From positions 21,461-85,460 of the forward strand of contig VGZO01000015.1 of NCBI GenBank assembly GCA_016872555.1: a stretch of DNA of 64,000 bases. The letters run 5' to 3'. Source of the DNA: Planctomycetota bacterium (GTDB taxonomy: Bacteria; Planctomycetota; Planctomycetia; Pirellulales; UBA1268). Under the pieces are notes generated by a model, which did no database searches, was not told the DNA's origin, and saw nothing but the letters and a program-made list of their open reading frames with translations. The translations under genes and the position numbers were made by a program. Positions 38,343-46,611 of the stretch are shown here, one piece after another (the stretch's first letter is position 1; every line of letters starts with the position of its first letter).

Positions 38343-39233
38343 GTGTCGCCATTCGATGCTTACCGGGAAGGGCGGTTCGGCCTGTCGTTCGAGTTGTTTC
38401 CACCGAAGACGGCCGAGTCGGAGGCGATGCTGTGGCGGACGATGGCCGAACTGGCCCGGTTCGAGCCGGCGCTGGTCACCTGCACCTACGGCGCCGGCGG
38501 GTCGACGCGTGGCAAGACGCTCGACATCCTCTCCGGAGTCCGGTCGCGGCATCCTGAAATTCCCCTCGCCAGCCACCTGACCTGCGTCGGCAGCACGGTC
38601 GACGAGATCCGCGACTACCTCCGCGCCGCCGAAGCCCGGGGAGTCGACGCGATCGTCGCCCTCCGCGGAGACCCGCCGCAGGGGCAGACCGCCTTCGAGG
38701 CCGTGGCCGGTGGGCTGCGCTGGGCGTCGGAATTGGTGGAACTGGTGCGCCGGGAGTTTCCCCGGTTCGGGATCCTCGTCGCCGGATACCCCGAGACCCA
38801 CCAGGAAGCGGTCAGCCCGCAGGCCGATCTGGACAACCTGGCGCGGAAGTGCGCCGCCGGCGGGGACGTCGTCGTCACGCAGCTGTTCTACGACAACGAC
38901 GATTTCTTCCGCTTCCGCGACCGCTGCGATGCCGTCGGGATCGTCGCCCCGATCGTCCCGGGGATCATGCCGGTGACCAACTACCAGCAGGTGCGGCGGA
39001 TCGCCAGCCTCTGCAAGGCGAAGCTTCCGGAAACGCTGTCGCGGGCCCTCGAAGCGGCCGGCGACGACGAGGTGGCGCAGTTCGAGGCCGGCGTCGAGTT
39101 CGCCAGCCGCCAGGTGCGTGGGCTGCTCGACGGCGGGGTCGCCGGGATCCACTTCTACGTCCTCAACAAGTCGCCGGCCACGGCGCGCGTCCTCGAGCAG
39201 GTGGGGCTCGGGTTCGGCGGGGAGCGCCGGTAG
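38343..39233 (+). CDS. metF: Methylenetetrahydrofolate reductase
   Basis: MetF (296 residues), the flavoprotein that reduces 5,10-methylene-THF to 5-methyl-THF for methionine synthesis. Conserved blocks are LSFELFPPKT, VTCTYGAGGSTR, HLTCVGST, IVALRGDPP, VAGYPETHQEA, VTQLFYDNDDF and VPGIMPVTNYQQ. The GTG at 38343 with GGGAG seven bases upstream fits the family N-terminus better than the longer frame from 38274. Confidence 0.95.
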   Translation: MSPFDAYREGRFGLSFELFPPKTAESEAMLWRTMAELARFEPALVTCTYGAGGSTRGKTLDILSGVRSRHPEIPLASHLTCVGSTVDEIRDYLRAAEARGVDAIVALRGDPPQGQTAFEAVAGGLRWASELVELVRREFPRFGILVAGYPETHQEAVSPQADLDNLARKCAAGGDVVVTQLFYDNDDFFRFRDRCDAVGIVAPIVPGIMPVTNYQQVRRIASLCKAKLPETLSRALEAAGDDEVAQFEAGVEFASRQVRGLLDGGVAGIHFYVLNKSPATARVLEQVGLGFGGERR

Positions 39234-39437
39234 GTTTCGTGGACGCGGCGCTCGGCCCACTGGTGCGGCCGACGGCGCCACGGGGAAACCGATGGCGTGT
39301 CCCCGGCGGCGCCCTGACGGCTGCGACCGACCATCGGCATTTCCCCCCGACCATGCGGGGTGGGCGTTTGCGTTGCGAATGGTCGTCTCGACAAGTATCG
39401 TAGCGACATTTTTTTCCGCCCTTCCTTCGGCGCGGCG

Positions 39438-40688
39438 ATGACGCAGACCGACTGGACGACCCTCTCGCTTCATTTGGCGGCGATGCTGGCCACGGCCCTG
39501 GTCCTCGGCGCGGCGGCGCGCCGGCTCGGCATCCCGGCGGTCGTCGGCGAGATCGCCGGCGGCCTGCTCCTCGGCCCGACGGTGCTCGGGCGGGTGGCGC
39601 CGGAGGTGTTCGCGTGGCTGTTCCCGCCGTCGGGGCCGGTGGCATCGGCGCGCGGCGCCGTGGCGCGGGTCGGGATGCTGTTCTTCATCGTCACCATCGG
39701 CCTCGACATCAGTGTCGCCGAGTTGCGGCGCAGCGGGCGGCGCTCGCTGCTGGTGGGGAGCGTCGGCACGTTCGTGCCGCTGCTGCTCGGGTTCGCGATG
39801 TGCTACCTGTTCCCCGACGTGATCGGCGTCACCGCCAAGGACCGGTTCGCGACGGCGCTGTTCATGGGGTCGCTGCTGTCGCTCTCCGCCAACCCGGTGA
39901 TCGCCCGGATCCTGATGGACATGGGGCTGTTCAGGAGCGACATCGGGCGGACGATCATGTCGGCGACGCTCGTCGACGACCTCGTCGGCTGGGGATTGTT
40001 CGCGGTGATCCTCGCCGAGTTCGCCCCGCGCGCCGCCGGCGGTGGATCGGGATCGGGCCTGGCGGTCCTCGGCGCGGCGGCGCTGTTCCTCGTCGGCATC
40101 GCCCTGGCGGGCCGGTTCGTCATCCCGGGGCTGTTTTCCTGGGCGCGGCAGCACCTTCCCTACCCCAGTGGTGCGATTTCGCTGGTGCTGGCGCTGGCCC
40201 TGGTCGGCGCGGCCGGCTCGGAGCACCTCGGGCTGCATTCGTTCCTCGGCGCGTTCGTGATGGGGATCGCGCTGGCCGGGACGGCGGCGCGGTTCCCGGA
40301 GCCGTTCGCCGTCATCGGTGAATTCGCCTACGCCGCGTTCACGCCGGTGTTCTTCGTGTCGATGGCGATCAGCGCCGATTTTCTGGCCGGTTTCGACCCC
40401 TGGTTGGTCGGGCTGATCACCGCGGTCGCGTTCCTCGGCAAGATCACCGGCGTCTACACCGGTGGCCGGATCGCCGGCATGGATCACCGCCAGGCGCTGG
40501 CGGTGGGCTGCGGCCTCAACGCCCGAGGGATCCTCGGGATCGTGATGGCGGCGGCGGCCTTCGACGCCGGCCTGATCGACCTGCGGCTGTTCGTGGCCTG
40601 CGTGCTGATGTGCGTGATCACGACGATGGCCGCCGGCCCCGCGCTCGGAGCCCTCGTCGGCCCGGCGCGGGGCGGCGCCGTCGCGTAG
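39438..40688 (+). CDS. CPA2-type cation:proton antiporter
   Basis: A 416-residue inner-membrane protein of the monovalent cation:proton antiporter-2 (Kef/Nap) family with about twelve membrane helices. Seen are IPAVVGEIAGGLLLGPTVLG near the N-terminus, the LSANPVIARIL and ATLVDDLVGWG segment with the acidic ion-binding pair, and GLNARGILGIV toward the end. No C-terminal TrkA-N domain is present, so it resembles the shorter members. Ion specificity (K+ or Na+) cannot be read. Confidence 0.87.
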   Translation: MTQTDWTTLSLHLAAMLATALVLGAAARRLGIPAVVGEIAGGLLLGPTVLGRVAPEVFAWLFPPSGPVASARGAVARVGMLFFIVTIGLDISVAELRRSGRRSLLVGSVGTFVPLLLGFAMCYLFPDVIGVTAKDRFATALFMGSLLSLSANPVIARILMDMGLFRSDIGRTIMSATLVDDLVGWGLFAVILAEFAPRAAGGGSGSGLAVLGAAALFLVGIALAGRFVIPGLFSWARQHLPYPSGAISLVLALALVGAAGSEHLGLHSFLGAFVMGIALAGTAARFPEPFAVIGEFAYAAFTPVFFVSMAISADFLAGFDPWLVGLITAVAFLGKITGVYTGGRIAGMDHRQALAVGCGLNARGILGIVMAAAAFDAGLIDLRLFVACVLMCVITTMAAGPALGALVGPARGGAVA

Positions 40689-40714
40689 GGGCAGCGCCGC
40701 CCCGCGCTGCGGTG

Positions 40715-42586
40715 TCAGAACGGGATGCCGTCGGTGCCCGACGGCTTCCCGTCGTCGTCAGGAAACGAATCGCCGTCGGAGGTCAGTGGGCCGTCGCCGG
40801 GGCGGAAGCGGCGGCGCGGCGGCTTGAGTGGTTTGGGGCGGCGGTCCGCCCCCGGCGGTTCGGCGGCGGCCTCCTTGGCGAGCCGCGCGAGGGCGCCGTG
40901 TCCGTACGCCGGCGCGAGGTGCACCTGGAAGGCCGGCGTCGCCCCGTCGCCCGAGACCACCGTCGCGGCCGGGCCGAGGAGCGGATGGGGGCGGGGATTG
41001 GCGATCTCGCCGGGGAGGAACACCGGGCGGGCGAACGTCTGCCAGCCGCCGAGGACCGCCAGACCGCCGTCGTCGTCCGGGCCGATCGCCGTCGGCGCGA
41101 TACAGGTCGCGATCCCCGTGGCGCGGGAGATCAACTCGGCCGTCACCATGTCGAGGCCACCGCCGAGGGCGATCTTCGTCTGGAAGCCCGAGGCGACGGT
41201 GTCACCATCGCGGCCGTAGATCGCCGGCAGCTGCGCCAGCGACTGCGTGCCGGCCACGAAGGAGAGCCGCATATCGCGGCAGGTGTGGAGGAGGTTGGGG
41301 AGATCGGGCAACGGCCCGGCCGCGGCCAGCTCGTCGATCGCCACGAGCGTCTTGTGGGGGAGGCAGCTCGAGGGGCTGCTCCGCGCCGTCTCCTGGAGGG
41401 CATGGAGGAGGTCGCCGAGGAGCAGGGCGATCACGACCCGGAGGTGGACGATGTCCTGCCCGTCGATCTCGACGACGAGGACCCCGCCATTGCGGGCGAA
41501 GGCCCCGAAATCGACCTCGTGGGTGCCGAGGAACGGCGCGAGCTCGTCGACGAAGGCAGTCGACTCGGCCACCGTGTTGGCAACGGTCTCGCCGTTGCTG
41601 TTGCGCTCCACGTGCCGGGCGAAGCCGCGCAGGAACGGCGACCGCCTGTGCATCCGGGCGAAGTCCTCGTAGAACCCGCCGACGATCACGTCACGGAGGT
41701 AGGGGAGCGTGCAGGCCTTCGCCGGGAGATCACGGCCCATCGCCTCGATCGCGAATTTGAGGAAGTCCGCGGCCTGGTTGTAGGCCCACACCCCGCCGTC
41801 GTGGCGCGACGGGCCCCCGGCCGCCGACACGAGGAACTCCGCCAGCCGCTTGGCCCGCACGATGTCGGTGCAGGTGGCCAGCGGGTTGTAGCCGAGGGAG
41901 CGGTCGGGGGACCGCGGGGCGACGAGCATGAACTCGTCGCCGCGGCCGAAGGCATGGGCGAGGCGGCGGATGACGCGAGTCTGTTTCTGCCCCTTGACGT
42001 TGATCACGACCACCGCCCAGCGTTGCTCGAGAGCGTGGACGACCGACGGGAAGGTCACCGACTCGGTCTTCCCCGATCCCGAGCGTCCGATCACCAGCAG
42101 GTTCGGCGACTGGCGACCGAGCGGGAGCGGCAGCCCGAGCGAGCCGACGACCCCGGGCTTCGGGTCGTGGGCGATGGCGAACGAGGGCAGCAGGCGGACG
42201 TGGTCTTCGGGAGCGGCATCGGCCGCCGCCTCGCGGCGCGCCAGGTCGGCACTGCCGGCCGGCACGCCGTTGCCGTAGGGACCGTCACCGAGGAACGTGA
42301 CCCCTGGCGTGGTGAGGAATCCCGGCGTGGGGAAAAGAATGCCCTCCCAGAACGCGAGTTCGTCGCGCTTGCCGTGCCGGTCGGGTCGCCGCCAGCGGTT
42401 GGGATCGTTCGGCCGACCGCGGTCGGGACGCGGCGGTTCTTCGTCGGGAGAGTGGTCGTGATTGGATCCGGAGTCGAGCAAGGGGCACCTGGCACGCGGG
42501 AGGTGGCGGGAGGGAAACCGGCGGGCGGATGAGTGGATAAGCAGAGGGCGTGCCAACCGTGCCGATGACAGAAAAAACGAAAACAC
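40715..42586 (-). CDS. VirD4/TraG-like coupling ATPase (orphan)
   Basis: A 623-residue ATPase of the type IV coupling protein superfamily. Walker A is GRSGSGKT (residues 167-174) and Walker B is LVAIDEL (414-420), followed by a TraM-recognition-like segment (PDLPNLLHTCRDMRLSF, FVAGTQSLAQL). The early YNPLATCTD block fits the family. Clear N-terminal membrane helices, usual in VirD4, are lacking, so this is probably a soluble form. No relaxase, pilus or pore gene is near. The start (GTG 42586) is uncertain, as no good ribosome-binding site is seen. The C-terminal 60 residues are Pro/Asp-rich. Confidence 0.75.
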   Translation of the reverse strand: MFSFFLSSARLARPLLIHSSARRFPSRHLPRARCPLLDSGSNHDHSPDEEPPRPDRGRPNDPNRWRRPDRHGKRDELAFWEGILFPTPGFLTTPGVTFLGDGPYGNGVPAGSADLARREAAADAAPEDHVRLLPSFAIAHDPKPGVVGSLGLPLPLGRQSPNLLVIGRSGSGKTESVTFPSVVHALEQRWAVVVINVKGQKQTRVIRRLAHAFGRGDEFMLVAPRSPDRSLGYNPLATCTDIVRAKRLAEFLVSAAGGPSRHDGGVWAYNQAADFLKFAIEAMGRDLPAKACTLPYLRDVIVGGFYEDFARMHRRSPFLRGFARHVERNSNGETVANTVAESTAFVDELAPFLGTHEVDFGAFARNGGVLVVEIDGQDIVHLRVVIALLLGDLLHALQETARSSPSSCLPHKTLVAIDELAAAGPLPDLPNLLHTCRDMRLSFVAGTQSLAQLPAIYGRDGDTVASGFQTKIALGGGLDMVTAELISRATGIATCIAPTAIGPDDDGGLAVLGGWQTFARPVFLPGEIANPRPHPLLGPAATVVSGDGATPAFQVHLAPAYGHGALARLAKEAAAEPPGADRRPKPLKPPRRRFRPGDGPLTSDGDSFPDDDGKPSGTDGIPF

Positions 42587-42639
42587 CTCAAAAAACGCTC
42601 GATGGCGTCATCGGGGGCCAGGGAGTCAGCCGGAAACGC

Positions 42640-42666
42640 TCCGGACAACCAGGTCAGTTGTCCGGA
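42640..42666 (-). terminator. Strong hairpin after the AAA+ regulator gene
   Basis: TCCGGACAAC and its exact reverse complement enclose a 7-base loop (CAGGTCA), giving a 10-bp perfect stem 27 bases downstream of the regulator stop on minus. On that strand the following bases include TTT but no long T-tract. It probably ends or attenuates transcription between the regulator and the coupling ATPase gene. Confidence 0.5.
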
Positions 42667-42693
42667 TTCCTCGCGCCGCTTCCGCCCTTCCCG

Positions 42694-45600
42694 TCACAGC
42701 CGGCGCGTACGCGGCAACTCAAACTTGCAGGCGGCCGCGATCTGCCGCAGTGACTCGTCGCTGCGGATGTCGACGCCGGTGAGCAGCAGGATCGCCATCT
42801 CGCGCAGCACGCGGCCCGCCTGAGCGTCGATCGAGCCCGGGAGGGTGTGTTTCTCGAGATGCCTCCACAGCGGTTCCCAGGAGACGTCGGCGAGCGGGAA
42901 GCGCAGCCTCTTCACCTTGCCCGGATCGACACGCCGCTTCTCCTTGGCGCCGTCCTCCGCCGCCAACGCGACCAGCAGCCACTTGGCAACGAACGGCGCC
43001 GAGAACCGGTATGAGCGGACACTGTCCCGGCCGAAGCGCACGATGCCGTCGAGCACCGCGACGGCGAGCCGCTCGGCCTCGTCGGCCGCGACCCGCTCGC
43101 CATCGAGGCTCCGGACGAGCCTTTCGGTCTGGGCGGCGGTCGACTGCGCGAGCATCGTCGCCGCGGGCTTGCGAATCGCATGGCCTCCGTCCGGATCGCT
43201 TCCCAGCACCACCAGCCGCCGGCACAGTTCGCGCGCGTCGGGGATCGCCGTCAGCTCCCGGATCGCCACCGTGTCCTCGAGCGGCCATTCGATCCGTGGG
43301 CGCGGGACCGGTCCGGTGGCCGACCGGTGGCGTACCGGAGACGGCACGGTCGGAACCTCCACCGCCGTCCAGGTGACGTGGACCGCGACGAGCGGCGGGG
43401 CGCCGCCGGGGACGGGTTCGTCGGCGCCGATCCCCAGCGCCCGCGCCAGCGCCGCATCGCGGATCGTCGCATCGCCCGCGCGGTCGAGTTCGTGTGCCAG
43501 TCGCTCGGCGACCTGCTCGAGCTGGCGGAAATTGCCGGGCCAGGGATGGTGGAGGAGGCGTTCCAGGGCCCGCTGCTCGAAAGCCATGCCGAGCCCGCGC
43601 TGATCCGCGGCCGCCGGCCCACGGCGTGCCCGGTCGAACATCCACAGGAACGTCGGCAGGATCTCCAGCGGCCGGGCGCGGAGCGGCGGAAGCTCGCAGC
43701 GGTGGCCGAACCGGTCGATGAGATCGGCACGGACCCGGCGTTCGCGCACCAGCGGCCCGATTCCGTCGAGGGTTTCGGCCTCGTTGGTGCTGGCGAGAAG
43801 GAACAGGCGGCTGCGGAACGGCTCCACCGCCCCGATGGCCTGCCCGGTGCCGAACTGGAGGAACCGCAGCAACGCCGGCTGGAATTGCTCCTGGAGGACC
43901 GCCGAACCGGCGGCGAATTCGTCGAGCACGAGGACACCGCCGTCGCCGACCGTCTCGAACAACCCCTTCCGGTCGGCGCTCGCCCCCGTGAACGATCCCT
44001 TGTCGTGGCCGAACAGCGCCGACAGCATCAGCGATTCGGGCAGCCCGGCGACGTTGGCCGGCACGAGTGGCGTCTCGCCGCCGAGCGTCCGTTGCACGAT
44101 CGCCCCCATGCTCTCCTTGCCACTCCCCGGTGGACCGACGACGAGAAAGCAGTAGCAGCGGTACGTGCCCGTGGCGACGTCGTGACGGTACGACCGCCAC
44201 GCCTGGCGGACGCGGTCGATGAATTCGTCGTGGATCGAGACCGTCGGTTTGCTGCGGAAGATCAACTGTCCCTGGCGGTCGCCGCCGGGCGGGAGATGGA
44301 CGCACGATCGGCAGGTGATCGACAGCAGCGGCCGGCCAACGGGGCCCGACACCCGCAACTCGATCTCCGAGTCGCCGCCGACTACCGCCGTGCTGCCTTC
44401 GCGGGTATCGAGCGCCCGCCACAGGCCGCCGAAGTGCTCGTCGGCCTTGCAGCTCCGGGTGAACGGCTCGTCGAGATCTGCCTTGTCGAGGAGCTCGACC
44501 TCGAGGTCGACCGACGGATGGACCATCGGGAAGCGCGAGCCCTCGGGGGCGTCGCGCTGCTCGACACGGCGGCAGCGGTAGCCGATCTCGACGGACCGAC
44601 GCCGTCCGTCCACGTACGCCTGGACCAGCCGGTCGATGCCCGGCCGCTGCTCGGCGAACAGCAGCTGGACCCCGGCGAGCGTTCCCAGCCAGTGGTTGCC
44701 GGCGATCACGAGGATATCGCGGTCTTCGGGGCCGCGCGTGAGGTAGACGATCCCGACGTCGGTGTCGCGGTCGACTTCGTCCGCACTCGGCACCGCCACG
44801 TGCCGCAGGAGCTTGTGGTCGGTCACCAGCGACTGGTCGCCCTCGAGGCCGGCAAGTTCGTACCGGTTGGGGAACCCGATCGCCCCGAGGAGGGTGGCCA
44901 GTTGCGGCCGGGCGTCGGCGGTGGCCCCGTCGACCGCGTCGGCACCGAGGAACGCCCGCGGATTGCCGAGGATCAGCAGAGGCCCGCTCGCCGGGAGCCG
45001 CGCTCCCTCGTCGACCAGCGCCTTGAACGCCGCCGATCCGCCGTGCCGCGCGGCGAGCACGCGCTGCCAGTGGGCGACGCGCTGCCACCACTCGCCGTCG
45101 AGCCCGGCGAGCGTGGCGACGACGCTGCCCGGGGAAGCCCCGAGGGCGAGGACGTCGGCGATCGAGGCGGCGAGCGATGCGTCGTCGGCCGCGGCGCGGC
45201 GATGGGGGACGTTTTCCGGCACCGGCACCTCGTGGAGGCCGGGGAGCGCCGCCTCAAGGAGATCCTTGGCCGTCGCATCGTCGCGGCGGTCGACCGGATA
45301 CGACTTGACCACGACCGACACGCTCCCCCGGCGGGTGAGGTGGTCGGCGAGCAGTCCGGTCCCGAGGCGCCCCGGCGGAGCCGACGGGAGCAGCGGGGTG
45401 AACCGGACCTCGGCCTCGCGGATCGTCAGCTCGGACGGCACGGCGACGTCATCGGTGACGACGAAGTCGACGTCGATCGGGGCCGTCGCCGAGAGCGGCG
45501 GCTCGTCCGTGCCGTCGACCTGCGGGCGGACGCGGTACAGCAGGGCGACCTCGTGCCGCTTCCCGTCGGCGAACTCGGCGACGAGCTGCTGGAGCCGGTT

Positions 45601-46413
45601 GCGCGCGTGGTCGCAGCAGATCCGCACCCCGCCGAGCGTGCCGAACGGGTGCGAACTTCCCGACACGACCATCACGGTCCTCCCGGCCGCCGTGCGGCCG
45701 AGGTGGATCAGCCCGATGTCGACGAACGGCCGCGAGTCCACCGGCGTGATCGGGTGGTGGCGCCGCACGGGGCGCAGCTCCTCGATCCCGGCGCTGGCGG
45801 CGCGCTTGAAGGCGTTGATCGACTGGAAGCGGCGCGCGTAGCCGCTCTCAATCAGCAACGCGCGGAGCTCCGTGTCGTGGGGGTCCGGCTCCGTCGGGTG
45901 GTCGAGCGGCGGATACCCGAGGTAGTCCTCAGGCGCCCCGACGACGATCAGCGGACCGGTCTGGGGCACTTGGTAGATGCGCCGGAGCCGTGCGGCGAAC
46001 TGCGGCGTGCCGTAGTCGCCGAGGTCGAGCTGGGCGATCCATTCGCGGAGCACGCCCCCCGGGTCGAGCCCTTGGGCCCGGAGAAACCGGATCGCGGCGG
46101 CATCGGCGTCCGTGGCGGCATCGGCATCGGTGTCGGTGTCGGTGTCGGTGTCGGAAAGCGGCCGGTCGACGACCATCTCGTGGGCCCGGCGAATCGCGGC
46201 GACGTCCCGGCGGACGTAATGGGCGTTGGGGACGGGGAGGAAGGCGTAGTGCGGCAGCCGGGCGCGGAGCAGCGCCAGGCTCGTGCCGTCATGGCGGATG
46301 TCGAGGCTGCTGGTCTTGCAGAGCACCGTGCCCGGCCCGATCGCCGCGAGGAAGCGCATCAGGAGCGAGGGGCGGTCGGCGGACAGATCGGCGAACGTCG
46401 TGGTGGCGCGCAC
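42694..46413 (-). CDS. Sigma54-activator-type AAA+ protein with duplicated N-terminal domain
   Basis: A 1,239-residue regulator-like protein. The AAA+ domain (about 740-960) is of the bacterial enhancer-binding type: Walker A GPPGSGKE (760-767), sigma54-contact loop GSFTGA (806-811, normally GAFTGA), Walker B GGVLVLDEF (825-833), sensor I ASTNE and arginine-finger-like RADLIDRF. Upstream are two copies of one domain (about 150-296 and 472-616), each with a GPLIVVGAPEDYLG-like strand turn and a DIGLIHL...GTLGGV-like block. No typical Fis-type helix-turn-helix is seen at the C-terminus. I chose GTG 46413 (AAGG eight bases upstream); the longer open frame would overlap the divergent patatin gene. 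It probably senses a ligand and activates transcription. Confidence 0.8.
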   Translation of the reverse strand: MRATTTFADLSADRPSLLMRFLAAIGPGTVLCKTSSLDIRHDGTSLALLRARLPHYAFLPVPNAHYVRRDVAAIRRAHEMVVDRPLSDTDTDTDTDADAATDADAAAIRFLRAQGLDPGGVLREWIAQLDLGDYGTPQFAARLRRIYQVPQTGPLIVVGAPEDYLGYPPLDHPTEPDPHDTELRALLIESGYARRFQSINAFKRAASAGIEELRPVRRHHPITPVDSRPFVDIGLIHLGRTAAGRTVMVVSGSSHPFGTLGGVRICCDHARNRLQQLVAEFADGKRHEVALLYRVRPQVDGTDEPPLSATAPIDVDFVVTDDVAVPSELTIREAEVRFTPLLPSAPPGRLGTGLLADHLTRRGSVSVVVKSYPVDRRDDATAKDLLEAALPGLHEVPVPENVPHRRAAADDASLAASIADVLALGASPGSVVATLAGLDGEWWQRVAHWQRVLAARHGGSAAFKALVDEGARLPASGPLLILGNPRAFLGADAVDGATADARPQLATLLGAIGFPNRYELAGLEGDQSLVTDHKLLRHVAVPSADEVDRDTDVGIVYLTRGPEDRDILVIAGNHWLGTLAGVQLLFAEQRPGIDRLVQAYVDGRRRSVEIGYRCRRVEQRDAPEGSRFPMVHPSVDLEVELLDKADLDEPFTRSCKADEHFGGLWRALDTREGSTAVVGGDSEIELRVSGPVGRPLLSITCRSCVHLPPGGDRQGQLIFRSKPTVSIHDEFIDRVRQAWRSYRHDVATGTYRCYCFLVVGPPGSGKESMGAIVQRTLGGETPLVPANVAGLPESLMLSALFGHDKGSFTGASADRKGLFETVGDGGVLVLDEFAAGSAVLQEQFQPALLRFLQFGTGQAIGAVEPFRSRLFLLASTNEAETLDGIGPLVRERRVRADLIDRFGHRCELPPLRARPLEILPTFLWMFDRARRGPAAADQRGLGMAFEQRALERLLHHPWPGNFRQLEQVAERLAHELDRAGDATIRDAALARALGIGADEPVPGGAPPLVAVHVTWTAVEVPTVPSPVRHRSATGPVPRPRIEWPLEDTVAIRELTAIPDARELCRRLVVLGSDPDGGHAIRKPAATMLAQSTAAQTERLVRSLDGERVAADEAERLAVAVLDGIVRFGRDSVRSYRFSAPFVAKWLLVALAAEDGAKEKRRVDPGKVKRLRFPLADVSWEPLWRHLEKHTLPGSIDAQAGRVLREMAILLLTGVDIRSDESLRQIAAACKFELPRTRRL
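46127..46154. repeat. Hexanucleotide microsatellite inside the regulator gene
   Basis: Four exact copies of TCGGTG (46127-46150) plus TCGG, next to related CATCGG units. On minus it encodes an Asp-Thr repeat followed by Asp-Ala units. The unit is 6 bases, so copy-number change would keep the frame and alter a linker between domains. Confidence 0.7.
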
Positions 46414-46611
46414 GGGCGAGCCTTGCTGGGAAGGGCGCGGAAGTGGGGACGGCACTGCCGCCTCGGCCGGCGGCGACCCCCACGCGGGCCGGTCCGCGGC
46501 GGCACGACCGTCATCTTCCGTTCTACCGCCGCGACGGGGCAGCGGCCGCGCCGGTGAACTAGGCTCTCCTGGCGGACGGCGCGGGGCCGTCGCCCCCCCG
46601 GCACCCTCCCG

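Noticed and set aside
46444..46458. Possible sigma54 -24/-12 promoter for the patatin gene
   Set aside because: TGG...TGC spacing fits, but the remaining bases match the consensus poorly; not enough to report as a site.
43180..46557. Plus-strand open frame of over 1,100 codons opposite the AAA+ regulator
   Set aside because: Its translation is rich in Arg, Glu and Val-Asp runs without any domain, while the minus strand carries clear Walker and GSFTGA motifs.
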